This document shows positions 16,444-23,507 of a stretch of 54,365 bases of DNA, piece by piece. Numbering within the stretch: position 1 is the stretch's first letter; every line of letters starts with the position of its first letter. A model generated the notes under the pieces. It was not told the DNA's origin. It did not search any database and saw only the letters and a program-made list of their open reading frames with translations. The stretch is from contig JAEZTF010000013.1 in the NCBI GenBank assembly GCA_023443725.1, positions 1 to 54,365 on the forward strand, given 5' to 3'. This DNA is from Candidatus Parcubacteria bacterium (GTDB taxonomy: Bacteria > Patescibacteriota > Microgenomatia > UBA12405). The position numbers and the translations under genes were made by a program.

Positions 16444-18249
16444 TTATTTAGTTAAAAACTTTGAAAGATATTTATAAAAAATAGATTTATTTGTTTTGAA
16501 AGTTAAAATATCACTCCATTTCCCCGGCATACAACCATTTTGGCCTCTAACCTTAATATAATAAGTAGTATTTGGTTTTAAAAAGTAAATTGTATGTGAT
16601 TGAACCCCTTCTTTTGAAAGAGTTACTAATTCCCCATTTTCTTCTGCATTTGGTTTAGTAGAAAAAGCAATATAAAATTGATTAGTATCGATAGGAGTAA
16701 AAAATAATTTGGCAGTATTTTTAGTAGTATTGATTTGAAAAAGATCTGGGGCTCTAAGTCGAAGATTTTGACAATCAGGTGCGCCAGGAGAATTCGTGTA
16801 AATTGAAACTGCATTTGAGTCGGAAGAAGGAATTACAATATCACTAAAAGAAGGTAAGCCACTAGTTCCCAACCAAACAGTGGAAAAATCCCAATTAGTA
16901 AAAACTGGACTAGTACGATCGGTAAAAGAAGTAACAGGAGTCTCCTCTGTAACACTATAACTATTGGTAATAGTAGAGCTATTGTCAATGTTAAATCCAG
17001 TTAAGGCTAAATAATTTCCACTGGCATCTTGACTGGTAGTAAAAGAATCAGTAATAGGATCTCCTTTTACACCACCTACTAAACCACCGATAAAAATAAT
17101 AGGACCGGTAGTTAAAGTACCACTTGAATAAGAACGAATAATACTGGCGCAAGATATCTCTTCATAAATTTCGTCATAACCAACCAAACCACCAAGATAG
17201 CCATCTTCCTGATCATATGTAGAGCTAATATTAGAAGTAGAATAAGAATCTTCAATATGGGAATCATACATATAACCAACTAAGCCACCAACCCAATTGC
17301 CGCTACTTGAGACAGAACCAGTTGAATATGATTTGACTACATTGCTAGATTCAAGAAAGCCAACTAGACCACCAACATTATTACCATTACTAGAAACCGA
17401 ACCAGTTGCGTATGATTGGTTGATATTATCATAAAAAGCATTACCGACTAAACCGCCGGTTCTGTCCATGCCAGATATTGAAGACTCGGAGTAACTGTTG
17501 TCAACATTTACAAACCATGAATTACCCATTAAACCACCGTTGCTACTATTACTAGATGAACCTCCATTTACACTTCCAGAAGAGCTTGACTGAGAAATAT
17601 AACAGATGTGATCTTGACTACAACCAGCATTGCCTATTAACCCACCGACTGAACCAGCAACAAAACCATCTATAGTACTACCTATACCAACAACATCACC
17701 ATCAAAAGAAGAATTTGTAATTTCAAAATATTCTAAATAACCAACTAAACCACCAACTGTAGAAACTCCATTGATATCACCAGAACAATGAACATTATCT
17801 AAAGTTAATCGACCACAAGTCCAATTATTCATTGGAGCTCGACTGTAACCAATAACACAACCTACTGCTGATTGAGAATTAGTATTGGTAATATCTACAT
17901 TTTTAAAACTGAGATTGGAAATACTTGTACCACCTGCAGCTGTTTGAATAAAACCAATAGGACTATCGATATCTTGATTAATAGTTAAATTACTAATTGT
18001 ATGACCATTGCCATTTATAGTACCGGCAAAATAATTTATCGGAGTAAAATTGGCAATCGAAGAACAATCTATATCATTGGCTAAAACATAAGAATCGGTA
18101 CTATCTGATGGAATATCTTGAAGTTGTTCACAAGTAGTAATAGTAACTGTATTGCCCGATGGCTCCATACAACTTTCCATCCAAGCATAAGATGATTGTG
18201 GAAAAATGAAAGATAAACTGATTAATAAAATCAAAAAAGAAATCATCAT
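16444..18249 (-). CDS. Secreted GLUG-repeat surface protein with C-terminal FN3-like domain
   Basis: A 601-residue secreted protein: signal peptide (about 1-22, ending SSYA-W), an N-terminal beta-helix start (INGNGHTISNLTI near 73) and then at least six GLUG-type repeats recognisable by GGLVGxx (near 165, 205, 237, 265, 292, 320, 355 and 390). These alternate with SYSTGSVSS-type strands and build a beta-solenoid. Residues about 495-590 form a fibronectin III-like module (APDLFQI ... YYIKVRGQNGC ... WSDILTFKT). A short basic C-terminus follows without a sorting motif. Adhesion or cell-contact functions are plausible for an episymbiont; no catalytic site is seen. Confidence 0.85.
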   Translation of the reverse strand: MMISFLILLISLSFIFPQSSYAWMESCMEPSGNTVTITTCEQLQDIPSDSTDSYVLANDIDCSSIANFTPINYFAGTINGNGHTISNLTINQDIDSPIGFIQTAAGGTSISNLSFKNVDITNTNSQSAVGCVIGYSRAPMNNWTCGRLTLDNVHCSGDINGVSTVGGLVGYLEYFEITNSSFDGDVVGIGSTIDGFVAGSVGGLIGNAGCSQDHICYISQSSSSGSVNGGSSSNSSNGGLMGNSWFVNVDNSYSESSISGMDRTGGLVGNAFYDNINQSYATGSVSSNGNNVGGLVGFLESSNVVKSYSTGSVSSSGNWVGGLVGYMYDSHIEDSYSTSNISSTYDQEDGYLGGLVGYDEIYEEISCASIIRSYSSGTLTTGPIIFIGGLVGGVKGDPITDSFTTSQDASGNYLALTGFNIDNSSTITNSYSVTEETPVTSFTDRTSPVFTNWDFSTVWLGTSGLPSFSDIVIPSSDSNAVSIYTNSPGAPDCQNLRLRAPDLFQINTTKNTAKLFFTPIDTNQFYIAFSTKPNAEENGELVTLSKEGVQSHTIYFLKPNTTYYIKVRGQNGCMPGKWSDILTFKTNKSIFYKYLSKFLTK

Positions 18250-18287
18250 ATTTAAGTTTAACTTAAAAAACTTAAAAATGACAAATT

Positions 18288-18728
18288 TTATTTATCCCAG
18301 CCACTGACAAAGAAAGGAATTTTATTTTGATAATTTTTTAAAACTTCAACTATAAACGGTAATAAGTTGTTTGGTAAATTATCGAGTGGATGCCAACTTA
18401 AATCGTCACATTTATTTGGTTCCTTGATAGTAGGTGTTCCTTGCCATTTTTTGACAACAAAGAAAAAATCAATATATTCCACATCTGATTTTCGATGAAT
18501 AACAGTAGCTGGAATTAAATCTAGTGGATCGATTTTCAAACCAGCTTCTTCTAAAGCCTCTCGAACCATGGCTTCAAAAACAGTTTCATTACCATCAATA
18601 TGACCTGAAATTAGACTATATTTACCATCCATCCAACCAGTATTAAATCGTCTAGAAAGTAAAACTTTATCATCTTTTATAGGTAATAAATAAACCGCTG
18701 CTCGAAGTTTAAATTTTTCTGTAGTCAT
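18288..18728 (-). CDS. NUDIX hydrolase
   Basis: A 146-residue pyrophosphohydrolase. The Nudix box is complete: G-HIDGN-E-TVFEAMV-REALEEAGL (about 42-64, GX5EX7REUXEEXGU), with the catalytic Glu residues in REALEE. The C-terminal half (IDFFFVVKKWQGTP, DDLSWHPLDNLP) resembles members that hydrolyse NTP or 8-oxo nucleotides, but specificity cannot be read directly. A second, different NUDIX gene is at 45115. It lies between a terminator-like hairpin upstream and the GLUG gene downstream (38-bp gap). Confidence 0.93.
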   Translation of the reverse strand: MTTEKFKLRAAVYLLPIKDDKVLLSRRFNTGWMDGKYSLISGHIDGNETVFEAMVREALEEAGLKIDPLDLIPATVIHRKSDVEYIDFFFVVKKWQGTPTIKEPNKCDDLSWHPLDNLPNNLLPFIVEVLKNYQNKIPFFVSGWDK

Positions 18729-18740
18729 ATGTTGTTTTCA

Positions 18741-18796
18741 TTATAACAAAAACCTTGGATAATCTTATTCCTATACGGAACAATACCATCCAAGGT
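18741..18796 (-). terminator. Hairpin between the 18803 gene and the NUDIX gene
   Basis: On the minus strand ACCTTGGAT (18796-18788) pairs perfectly with ATCCAAGGT (18760-18752). An inner TTCC/GGAA stem lies in the 27-nt loop, and TTTTGTTATAAT follows. It sits right after the stop of the gene at 18803, so it fits a Rho-independent terminator with a modest U-run. The TATAAT immediately after it probably serves the NUDIX gene. Confidence 0.5.
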
Positions 18797-18802
18797 CATT
18801 TA

Positions 18803-19165
18803 TTAACAACTTTGTTGAATTTTGGAGATGATTGCATCTACATTTTTTTGGTGAATGCCGGAAATAATAGAATTGTTTACATCTCCAGTTTCCTTTAGAG
18901 ATTCGATTATGCTTTCAGCAGCATTTTCACCGTTGTGTTTGTTGTACAACTTTGAATTGAAAGTATTTTCAGTAAAAATAATTAACAGAATCCTCCCTTT
19001 AATGTAGTCAAAATGGTTTCGTTTGAAGGTAAGTTCTTTTCCTTCAGCAACAGTCATGGGTTCGGGGTCATACGACGCTATGTCGGTAGATGACGGTTTA
19101 GCTCCGTTATAGAGAGCAGCAAGCACCATTGCCTTTTCTAAGTTTTCAAAAGAAACTTTTGCCAT
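18803..19165 (-). CDS. Conserved-looking hypothetical protein with strong SD
   Basis: A 120-residue soluble alpha/beta protein of unknown function. It begins MAKVSFENLEKAMVLAALYN, then has YDPEPMTVAEGKEL and HFDYIKGRILLIIF; the FDYxKGR core looks like a small family I cannot name. The ATG at 19165 is preferred over one at 19201 because a canonical GGAGGAG (19179-19173) lies 7 nt upstream. That is unusual here, since most genes in the window have no Shine-Dalgarno. The gene also looks richer in G/C-ending codons than its neighbours. Both points hint at a different history or very high expression. It is transcribed divergently from the GreA-like gene. Confidence 0.7.
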   Translation of the reverse strand: MAKVSFENLEKAMVLAALYNGAKPSSTDIASYDPEPMTVAEGKELTFKRNHFDYIKGRILLIIFTENTFNSKLYNKHNGENAAESIIESLKETGDVNNSIISGIHQKNVDAIISKIQQSC

Positions 19166-19172
19166 ATTATTT

Positions 19173-19179
19173 CTCCTCC
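19173..19179 (-). promoter_or_regulatory. Strong Shine-Dalgarno GGAGGAG
   Basis: GGAGGAG followed by AAATAAT and ATG, an ideal 7-nt spacing. It decides the start of the 18803-19165 gene and is the only such perfect site noticed in the window. Confidence 0.85.
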
Positions 19180-19214
19180 AAAATTTCAAAGAACTATACA
19201 AAGAATATTTTGAT

Positions 19215-19243
19215 TTGATTTAATCAAAACGCTGTATTATAAT
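19215..19243 (+). promoter_or_regulatory. Promoter TTGATT-17-TATAAT of the GreA-like gene
   Basis: A -35 TTGATT at 19215-19220, a 17-bp spacer and -10 TATAAT at 19238-19243. The ATG is at 19269, so the leader is about 18-20 nt. Confidence 0.6.
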
Positions 19244-19268
19244 CCACAACTAATGGTTTATCAAACTT

Positions 19269-19844
19269 ATGAGTAAAGAAGATGTAAGAATTTTTTCTAG
19301 TACTGACAGAGATCTAGTACTACGGGGAGAGCTTATTATAGCTACCCAAAGAGGGTATGATATGCTTGAAAAAGAGATTGATGAATCTGAAGCAAGATTG
19401 GTTAGTACAACTGAAGCTATGGGTGAAAGTGCTAATAATGATAATGATTTAAGAGAAAATTATGGATTTAGAGATTTAAGACTTAAGGCTCATGATGAAT
19501 TACCAAGAAGAATTGGAGAACTAAAATCAAAAAGATCAAAAATAATTCTTTTTCCAGAAAGTGATGAAGAAACATCAATAATCAATTTTGGAGATAAGTT
19601 TGAGATAGAAATGCACTCCCCTAATAGTGAATCTCCTATGATAAAAAAATTCCAATTGGTCGGTCCTTTAGAAATTGAACTTGATTCTTCTTTGGAGTGT
19701 AGCACTGATGGTTGTCAACGTATTTCTTATTTATCGCCATTTGGGATGGCAGTTTGGGGTGTATCTTCTAAACCTGGAAGTGAATTTAAATATAAAATAG
19801 GAAATAACGAAGTAAGATGCGTAGTGGTTGGTGAGAAAAAATAA
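19269..19844 (+). CDS. GreA/GreB-like transcript cleavage factor (divergent paralogue)
   Basis: A 191-residue Gre-type factor. Residues 25-85 form the N-terminal coiled-coil: TQRGYDMLEKEI, then NDNDLRENYGF, which keeps the acidic tip Asp-Leu-x-Glu-Asn that stabilises Mg in the RNA polymerase active site, and RRIGELKSKRSKI. The C-terminal FKBP-like domain has FGDKFEIEM and YLSPFGMAVWGVSSKPG (family ISYxSPLGKALLGK). It is longer than GreA (about 155) through an N-terminal extension and an insertion with two Cys (ECSTDGC near 148). A normal greA is at 28083, so this is a second, specialised factor at the head of the nucleotide cluster. Confidence 0.82.
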   Translation: MSKEDVRIFSSTDRDLVLRGELIIATQRGYDMLEKEIDESEARLVSTTEAMGESANNDNDLRENYGFRDLRLKAHDELPRRIGELKSKRSKIILFPESDEETSIINFGDKFEIEMHSPNSESPMIKKFQLVGPLEIELDSSLECSTDGCQRISYLSPFGMAVWGVSSKPGSEFKYKIGNNEVRCVVVGEKK

Positions 19845-19849
19845 CTGAT

Positions 19850-20413
19850 TTATCTTTTACTTTCTTGCCACTCTATAATTATCTGTCTTAAGAACTCAGA
19901 CTGACTTATTTTTCTTTTTTGACTTTCTTTGATTAAAAATTTTTTAATTGACTTTGTGGCCATAAAATTTAATTTTTCCAAATCATCATTTATCTTTGAT
20001 TCTACTATTGATAGTAAATTATCTTTTATATCAGTGCTACTTTTGTAATAAAAAAATGACACTTTGGCTGATTTTACTCCCTTTAAAAAGAGTGATTTTT
20101 TGTCATTCTTTAAACTTGATTTGACTAAAATTAAAACGGGAATTTTGTGAGACATAGCAAAAGCTATTTGTTGACCAACACCAATAGATGGCACCGAAGC
20201 TTCAGCTATAACTAGATCTGTATTTAGTAAGGCTTTGGTGCTTTTTTCGTAAATAATATAATTATCTATTTTTTCTCTAACATCAAACCAACGATATCCG
20301 ATTTTAAATTTATTGCTTTTGTCTAAAACAGAAATAATAGTTTCGATATTTTTGTCTTCAATATCTAACCTACTGGATGGAAAAGTTAAAAAAATTTTTT
20401 TTATTTTTGCCAT
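19850..20413 (-). CDS. Nucleoside 2-deoxyribosyltransferase-like domain fused to RHH-like tail
   Basis: A 187-residue protein. Residues 1-135 fit the nucleoside deoxyribosyltransferase/DNPH1 fold: KIFLTFPSSR at the start, then DLVIAEASVPSIGVGQQIAFAM near 66-87 (family D-x-VIAE-x-SxPSxGVGxE) and IPVLILV. The Glu of VIAEAS would be the catalytic nucleophile. The last 40 residues (ATKSIKKFLIKESQKRK then ISQSEFLRQIIIEW) look like a ribbon-helix-helix or similar helix pair used for DNA binding or dimerisation. The protein may cleave or sense deoxynucleoside monophosphates. It is convergent with the GreA-like gene and divergent from the ribonucleotide reductase. Confidence 0.65.
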   Translation of the reverse strand: MAKIKKIFLTFPSSRLDIEDKNIETIISVLDKSNKFKIGYRWFDVREKIDNYIIYEKSTKALLNTDLVIAEASVPSIGVGQQIAFAMSHKIPVLILVKSSLKNDKKSLFLKGVKSAKVSFFYYKSSTDIKDNLLSIVESKINDDLEKLNFMATKSIKKFLIKESQKRKISQSEFLRQIIIEWQESKR

Positions 20414-20438
20414 ATATTAATTTAATGTAACCTAACTA

Positions 20439-20468
20439 TTGATTTTAACATAAACGTAGGGTTATAAT
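20439..20468 (+). promoter_or_regulatory. Promoter TTGATT-18-TATAAT of the RNR-kinase-PurA-like genes
   Basis: A -35 TTGATT at 20439-20444 and -10 TATAAT at 20463-20468 with an 18-bp spacer. Transcription would start near 20475, just before a 12-bp palindrome and a five-codon leader ORF. Confidence 0.6.
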
Positions 20469-20477
20469 TTCAAAATT

Positions 20478-20500
20478 ACGCCATGGCGTATAAAAAATGA
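20478..20500 (+). promoter_or_regulatory. Leader with 12-bp palindrome and MAYKK mini-ORF before the RNR gene
   Basis: ACGCCATGGCGT (20478-20489) is a perfect 12-bp palindrome positioned at the expected start of the transcript. Its central ATG (20483) opens a five-codon ORF, MAYKK, whose TGA (20498-20500) overlaps the ATG of the reductase gene (ATGA at 20497). The site could be an operator, and the mini-ORF could couple translation where no Shine-Dalgarno exists. Confidence 0.4.
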
Positions 20501-22236
20501 ACAAAGAAAATTTATATACATCTTCGTTCTGCCCATCACAAACTGGAATATCAATTCTTGAGAGAGGTCATATCCTGGCTGAAGGTGAAACTCCAGAATT
20601 GATGATCAATAGAGTGGTAAATGATATTGCCCAGGTTGAAAGAAAATTTTTAACTAGCGATGAAGAAATCAGAATTTTTGCTTATCAATTAGGATGTTTG
20701 ATGGATGAAAAGAAAATAGTCTTCAGTACTCCGATTATGACCAATGCTTTTAGGGAAGAAAAAAAACCATTATCAGCTTGTACTGTACCAAAAATTGATT
20801 TAAGAAAAGATTTGGATAGTGTGAAAAGAATAATTGATTCTTATCACCAAGATGCTATGGGTACTGGATTTAATTTAAGTGATACAGATGATCCAGTCGC
20901 TTCTCTTTTATATTTAAATGAAGTTGCTGTAAATGGATCTAAAAGTGGTAAAGAAGATAGACCAGTAGGAAATATCGCTATATGTAGAGTGGACCATCCA
21001 AGAATATTAGAATTTGTTTCTTCTAAGAAGAATAATCCAAATATAGAATGGAAATTTAATATTTCAGTAGACACCCCAAAGGAATTTTGGGAAGCAGTTG
21101 AAAATGATAATGATTGGATATTGTCTGACGGTCAAACAATTTCTGCTAAAGAATTACTTCGATATATATCAGAATCCGTTTACGATACTGCCGATCCAGG
21201 AATTATTTTTTTAGATCGATTAAATATTGATAATCCAACTCCAGGTGTTGGATTATATACGGCCACGGCTCCTTGTGCCGAAGTTGGATTGGTACCTGGA
21301 GAAACTTGTCAATTTGGATATATAAATATTAATGCTTTTATTAAAGAGGATGGATCAATAGATTATCAAGAATTGAGTAGAGTTTCAGAAATAATGGTAA
21401 GAGCTTTAGATAATGTGGTTGAATTATCAATAGAAAGATACTCTGTTGAAGAAAGTGCCGAAATAATGTTGGCTAAAAGAAAAATTGGAGTTGGTATTTG
21501 TGGATTAGCCGATATGTTAATTAATTTAGGAATACCATATTCTTCAAATGAAGCTAGAGAATTAACAAGAGATATTATTTCATTTGTAAATTATCGAACT
21601 AAGCTTGCATCAGTTGAATTGGCAAAAACTAGAGGATCATTTGGAGCAATGATGATGAATGAAGGATGTAGATATAATCTATACCCTGGATTTATAGAAC
21701 AAAAATACGGCGAATTAGAAACTCGAACAGTTTCTTCTAGTCAATGGATTGAACTTGGAAATATTATTAGAGAAAGTAAACTTCTTAGAAATTGTTCTAC
21801 TACTGCATTGCCTCCAACTGGTCGAAGTGGTTTAGTAATAGATGCCTCAACAGGAATAGAGCCATTATTTTCATTATCAAATGGTGATCAATTGCACCAT
21901 AGTGTAAGAACATATTTTGAAAAAGAAGGATTATTGGATTCAGACAGTCTGTCTATGGTTAAAGTAAGGGGCTCTTGTCAAGAAACAAATCTTCCTGAAG
22001 AAGTTAAAGATTGTTTAAAAACGGCTGTTGAGATTAGTTCTTTTGATCACTTGGAAATGATTTCATCAATTCAACCATGTATAGATGAATCTGTTTCAAA
22101 GACAATTAATCTTCCATTTTACTCAACTCCTAGTGATATAGAAGATATATATCTTCGAGCATACAAAAGCGGATTAAAAGGAATTACTGTTTATAGAGAT
22201 GGAACAATAAAATCTCAACCAAAAAAATTATCTTAA
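20497..22236 (+). CDS. Divergent class II (NrdJ-like) ribonucleotide reductase
   Basis: A 579-residue alpha-type reductase. The three catalytic cysteines of class II enzymes are recognisable: Cys95 in PLSACTVP, the thiyl-radical Cys260 in APCAEVGL and Cys271 in ETCQFG, with the 11-residue spacing seen in Thermotoga NrdJ. Later NrdJ motifs are present: LPPTGRSGLVIDASTGIEP near 445 and GLKGITVYRDGT at the end. Two features are odd: the NPCGE motif is APCAE, and the C-terminal Cys pair that re-reduces the active site is missing. It should make dNDPs or dNTPs with adenosylcobalamin, but altered chemistry is possible. The kinase gene follows after 3 bp. Confidence 0.8.
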   Translation: MNKENLYTSSFCPSQTGISILERGHILAEGETPELMINRVVNDIAQVERKFLTSDEEIRIFAYQLGCLMDEKKIVFSTPIMTNAFREEKKPLSACTVPKIDLRKDLDSVKRIIDSYHQDAMGTGFNLSDTDDPVASLLYLNEVAVNGSKSGKEDRPVGNIAICRVDHPRILEFVSSKKNNPNIEWKFNISVDTPKEFWEAVENDNDWILSDGQTISAKELLRYISESVYDTADPGIIFLDRLNIDNPTPGVGLYTATAPCAEVGLVPGETCQFGYININAFIKEDGSIDYQELSRVSEIMVRALDNVVELSIERYSVEESAEIMLAKRKIGVGICGLADMLINLGIPYSSNEARELTRDIISFVNYRTKLASVELAKTRGSFGAMMMNEGCRYNLYPGFIEQKYGELETRTVSSSQWIELGNIIRESKLLRNCSTTALPPTGRSGLVIDASTGIEPLFSLSNGDQLHHSVRTYFEKEGLLDSDSLSMVKVRGSCQETNLPEEVKDCLKTAVEISSFDHLEMISSIQPCIDESVSKTINLPFYSTPSDIEDIYLRAYKSGLKGITVYRDGTIKSQPKKLS

Positions 22237-22239
22237 TAT

Positions 22240-23436
22240 ATGATTCCAGAAAAAACTTTAATCTTTGTTGGACCATCAGCTGCTGGTAAAGACACTATTA
22301 TAGACAGAATTTCGGCAATTACTGGAGCTGAAATAATTTCTACTTCTGGTCAGGTTAGAAGATTGGCTAAAGAATCTGGATTAATCGATCCGACTAGGTA
22401 TGACTTACAACAATTTGCCAACTCAATGAGAAGCCAATATGGTGAAGATTTATTTGCTAGATTAGCGGTAGACGAATGTAAAAGCAAAAAAAATAAGTTA
22501 TTGATAGTCAATGGAGTTCGTAATCCTGCTGAAATAGATGTTTTTGATGAACCTATTGTAATTGGAGTAGATGCTACTCAGGAAACAAGATTTAAAAGAA
22601 ATATTGCTAGACAAAGACATTCTGACCCAATGACATGGCAAGATTTTTTGGTGTGTGACAGTCAAGAACAAGGAACTATGGATGGTAAATCTGGACAACA
22701 AAATTTACAATGTCTATCCAGGGCGGAAATTATTATTAGTAATAATAGTGATTCAATTGATAATTTAGAGTATTGTGTGGATCTTCTAGTAGATGAACTG
22801 GTAACAAGAGGTAGTATTACTGGTGTTTCAAAAAGAATAGACATTCCAACATTTGAAGATTACACTCAAAAAAGAATTGTAGTAATGAACGGACCTCATG
22901 GTGCAGGTAAAACTACTATTTCTAAGAGAATATCACCGACAATTGGAGTAGAATTTATTCCAGAAATTGGGGGTAAATTGAGACAAGAAGTCTCTTATAA
23001 TTCATTAGAGTCAAGTGTTGATTTTGATAGAGAAGTAATGAGAAGAGAGATATTGAGAGATCATCAATTACTTAGATCGGACGATAATAAGAAATACATG
23101 GTAGAAACTTGGCATACCGGTAATATAGCTTATGCAATTCAAAGAAGTCCTAGTTTAATTCCAATCTATTTACGAGAATACGAAAAACAACTAAGGAAAT
23201 TTTCTGCTATGCATTTATTAATAAATGTTGATGATCAAACTTTCATGGAAAGAATAACAGAAAATGTGACCGATGATAGAAAAAATGAATTGTTGATGTT
23301 TTACAAAAAAATAATTGAATCAACTAAATCACTCTACTCCAGATACAACCTACCATTTGAGGAATTTGATAATAGTGGTGAACTATCTATTGCTGAAATG
23401 ATGGTTACTAGAAGTGTTAGTTTGTATATTTCTTAA
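22240..23436 (+). CDS. Two-domain P-loop (deoxy)nucleotide kinase fusion
   Basis: A 398-residue protein with two complete kinase-like domains. Domain 1 (1-185) has Walker A GPSAAGKD at 11-18, a LIVNGVRNPAEIDVF block and the lid segment RFKRNIARQRHSDPMTW, resembling UPF0200/dephospho-CoA kinase-like NMP kinases. Domain 2 (210-398) has Walker A GPHGAGKTT at 218-226, then EIGGKLRQEV, VETWHTGNIAYA and INVDDQTFMERI, resembling the thymidylate/deoxynucleoside kinase and NadR-like group. It sits 3 bp after the reductase and before a PurA-like gene, so phosphorylation of a nucleotide made or used by these enzymes is the simplest reading. Substrates are unknown. Confidence 0.75.
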   Translation: MIPEKTLIFVGPSAAGKDTIIDRISAITGAEIISTSGQVRRLAKESGLIDPTRYDLQQFANSMRSQYGEDLFARLAVDECKSKKNKLLIVNGVRNPAEIDVFDEPIVIGVDATQETRFKRNIARQRHSDPMTWQDFLVCDSQEQGTMDGKSGQQNLQCLSRAEIIISNNSDSIDNLEYCVDLLVDELVTRGSITGVSKRIDIPTFEDYTQKRIVVMNGPHGAGKTTISKRISPTIGVEFIPEIGGKLRQEVSYNSLESSVDFDREVMRREILRDHQLLRSDDNKKYMVETWHTGNIAYAIQRSPSLIPIYLREYEKQLRKFSAMHLLINVDDQTFMERITENVTDDRKNELLMFYKKIIESTKSLYSRYNLPFEEFDNSGELSIAEMMVTRSVSLYIS

Positions 23437-23461
23437 AAAGAATCTCAAAAATAAAATGTGA

Positions 23462-23496
23462 TATATTGGAGTTAGGCCCCCAATTATTTTTTTAGA
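23462..23496 (+). promoter_or_regulatory. Short intergenic region with TATATT and weak hairpin before the PurA-like gene
   Basis: The 71-bp gap holds TATATT (23462-23467), a possible -10, then ATTGG (23465-23469) that can pair with CCAAT (23480-23484) and a T-rich run. It may be a weak terminator/attenuator or a promoter; neither is certain. Confidence 0.25.
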
Positions 23497-23507
23497 AAAA
23501 TATTTTT

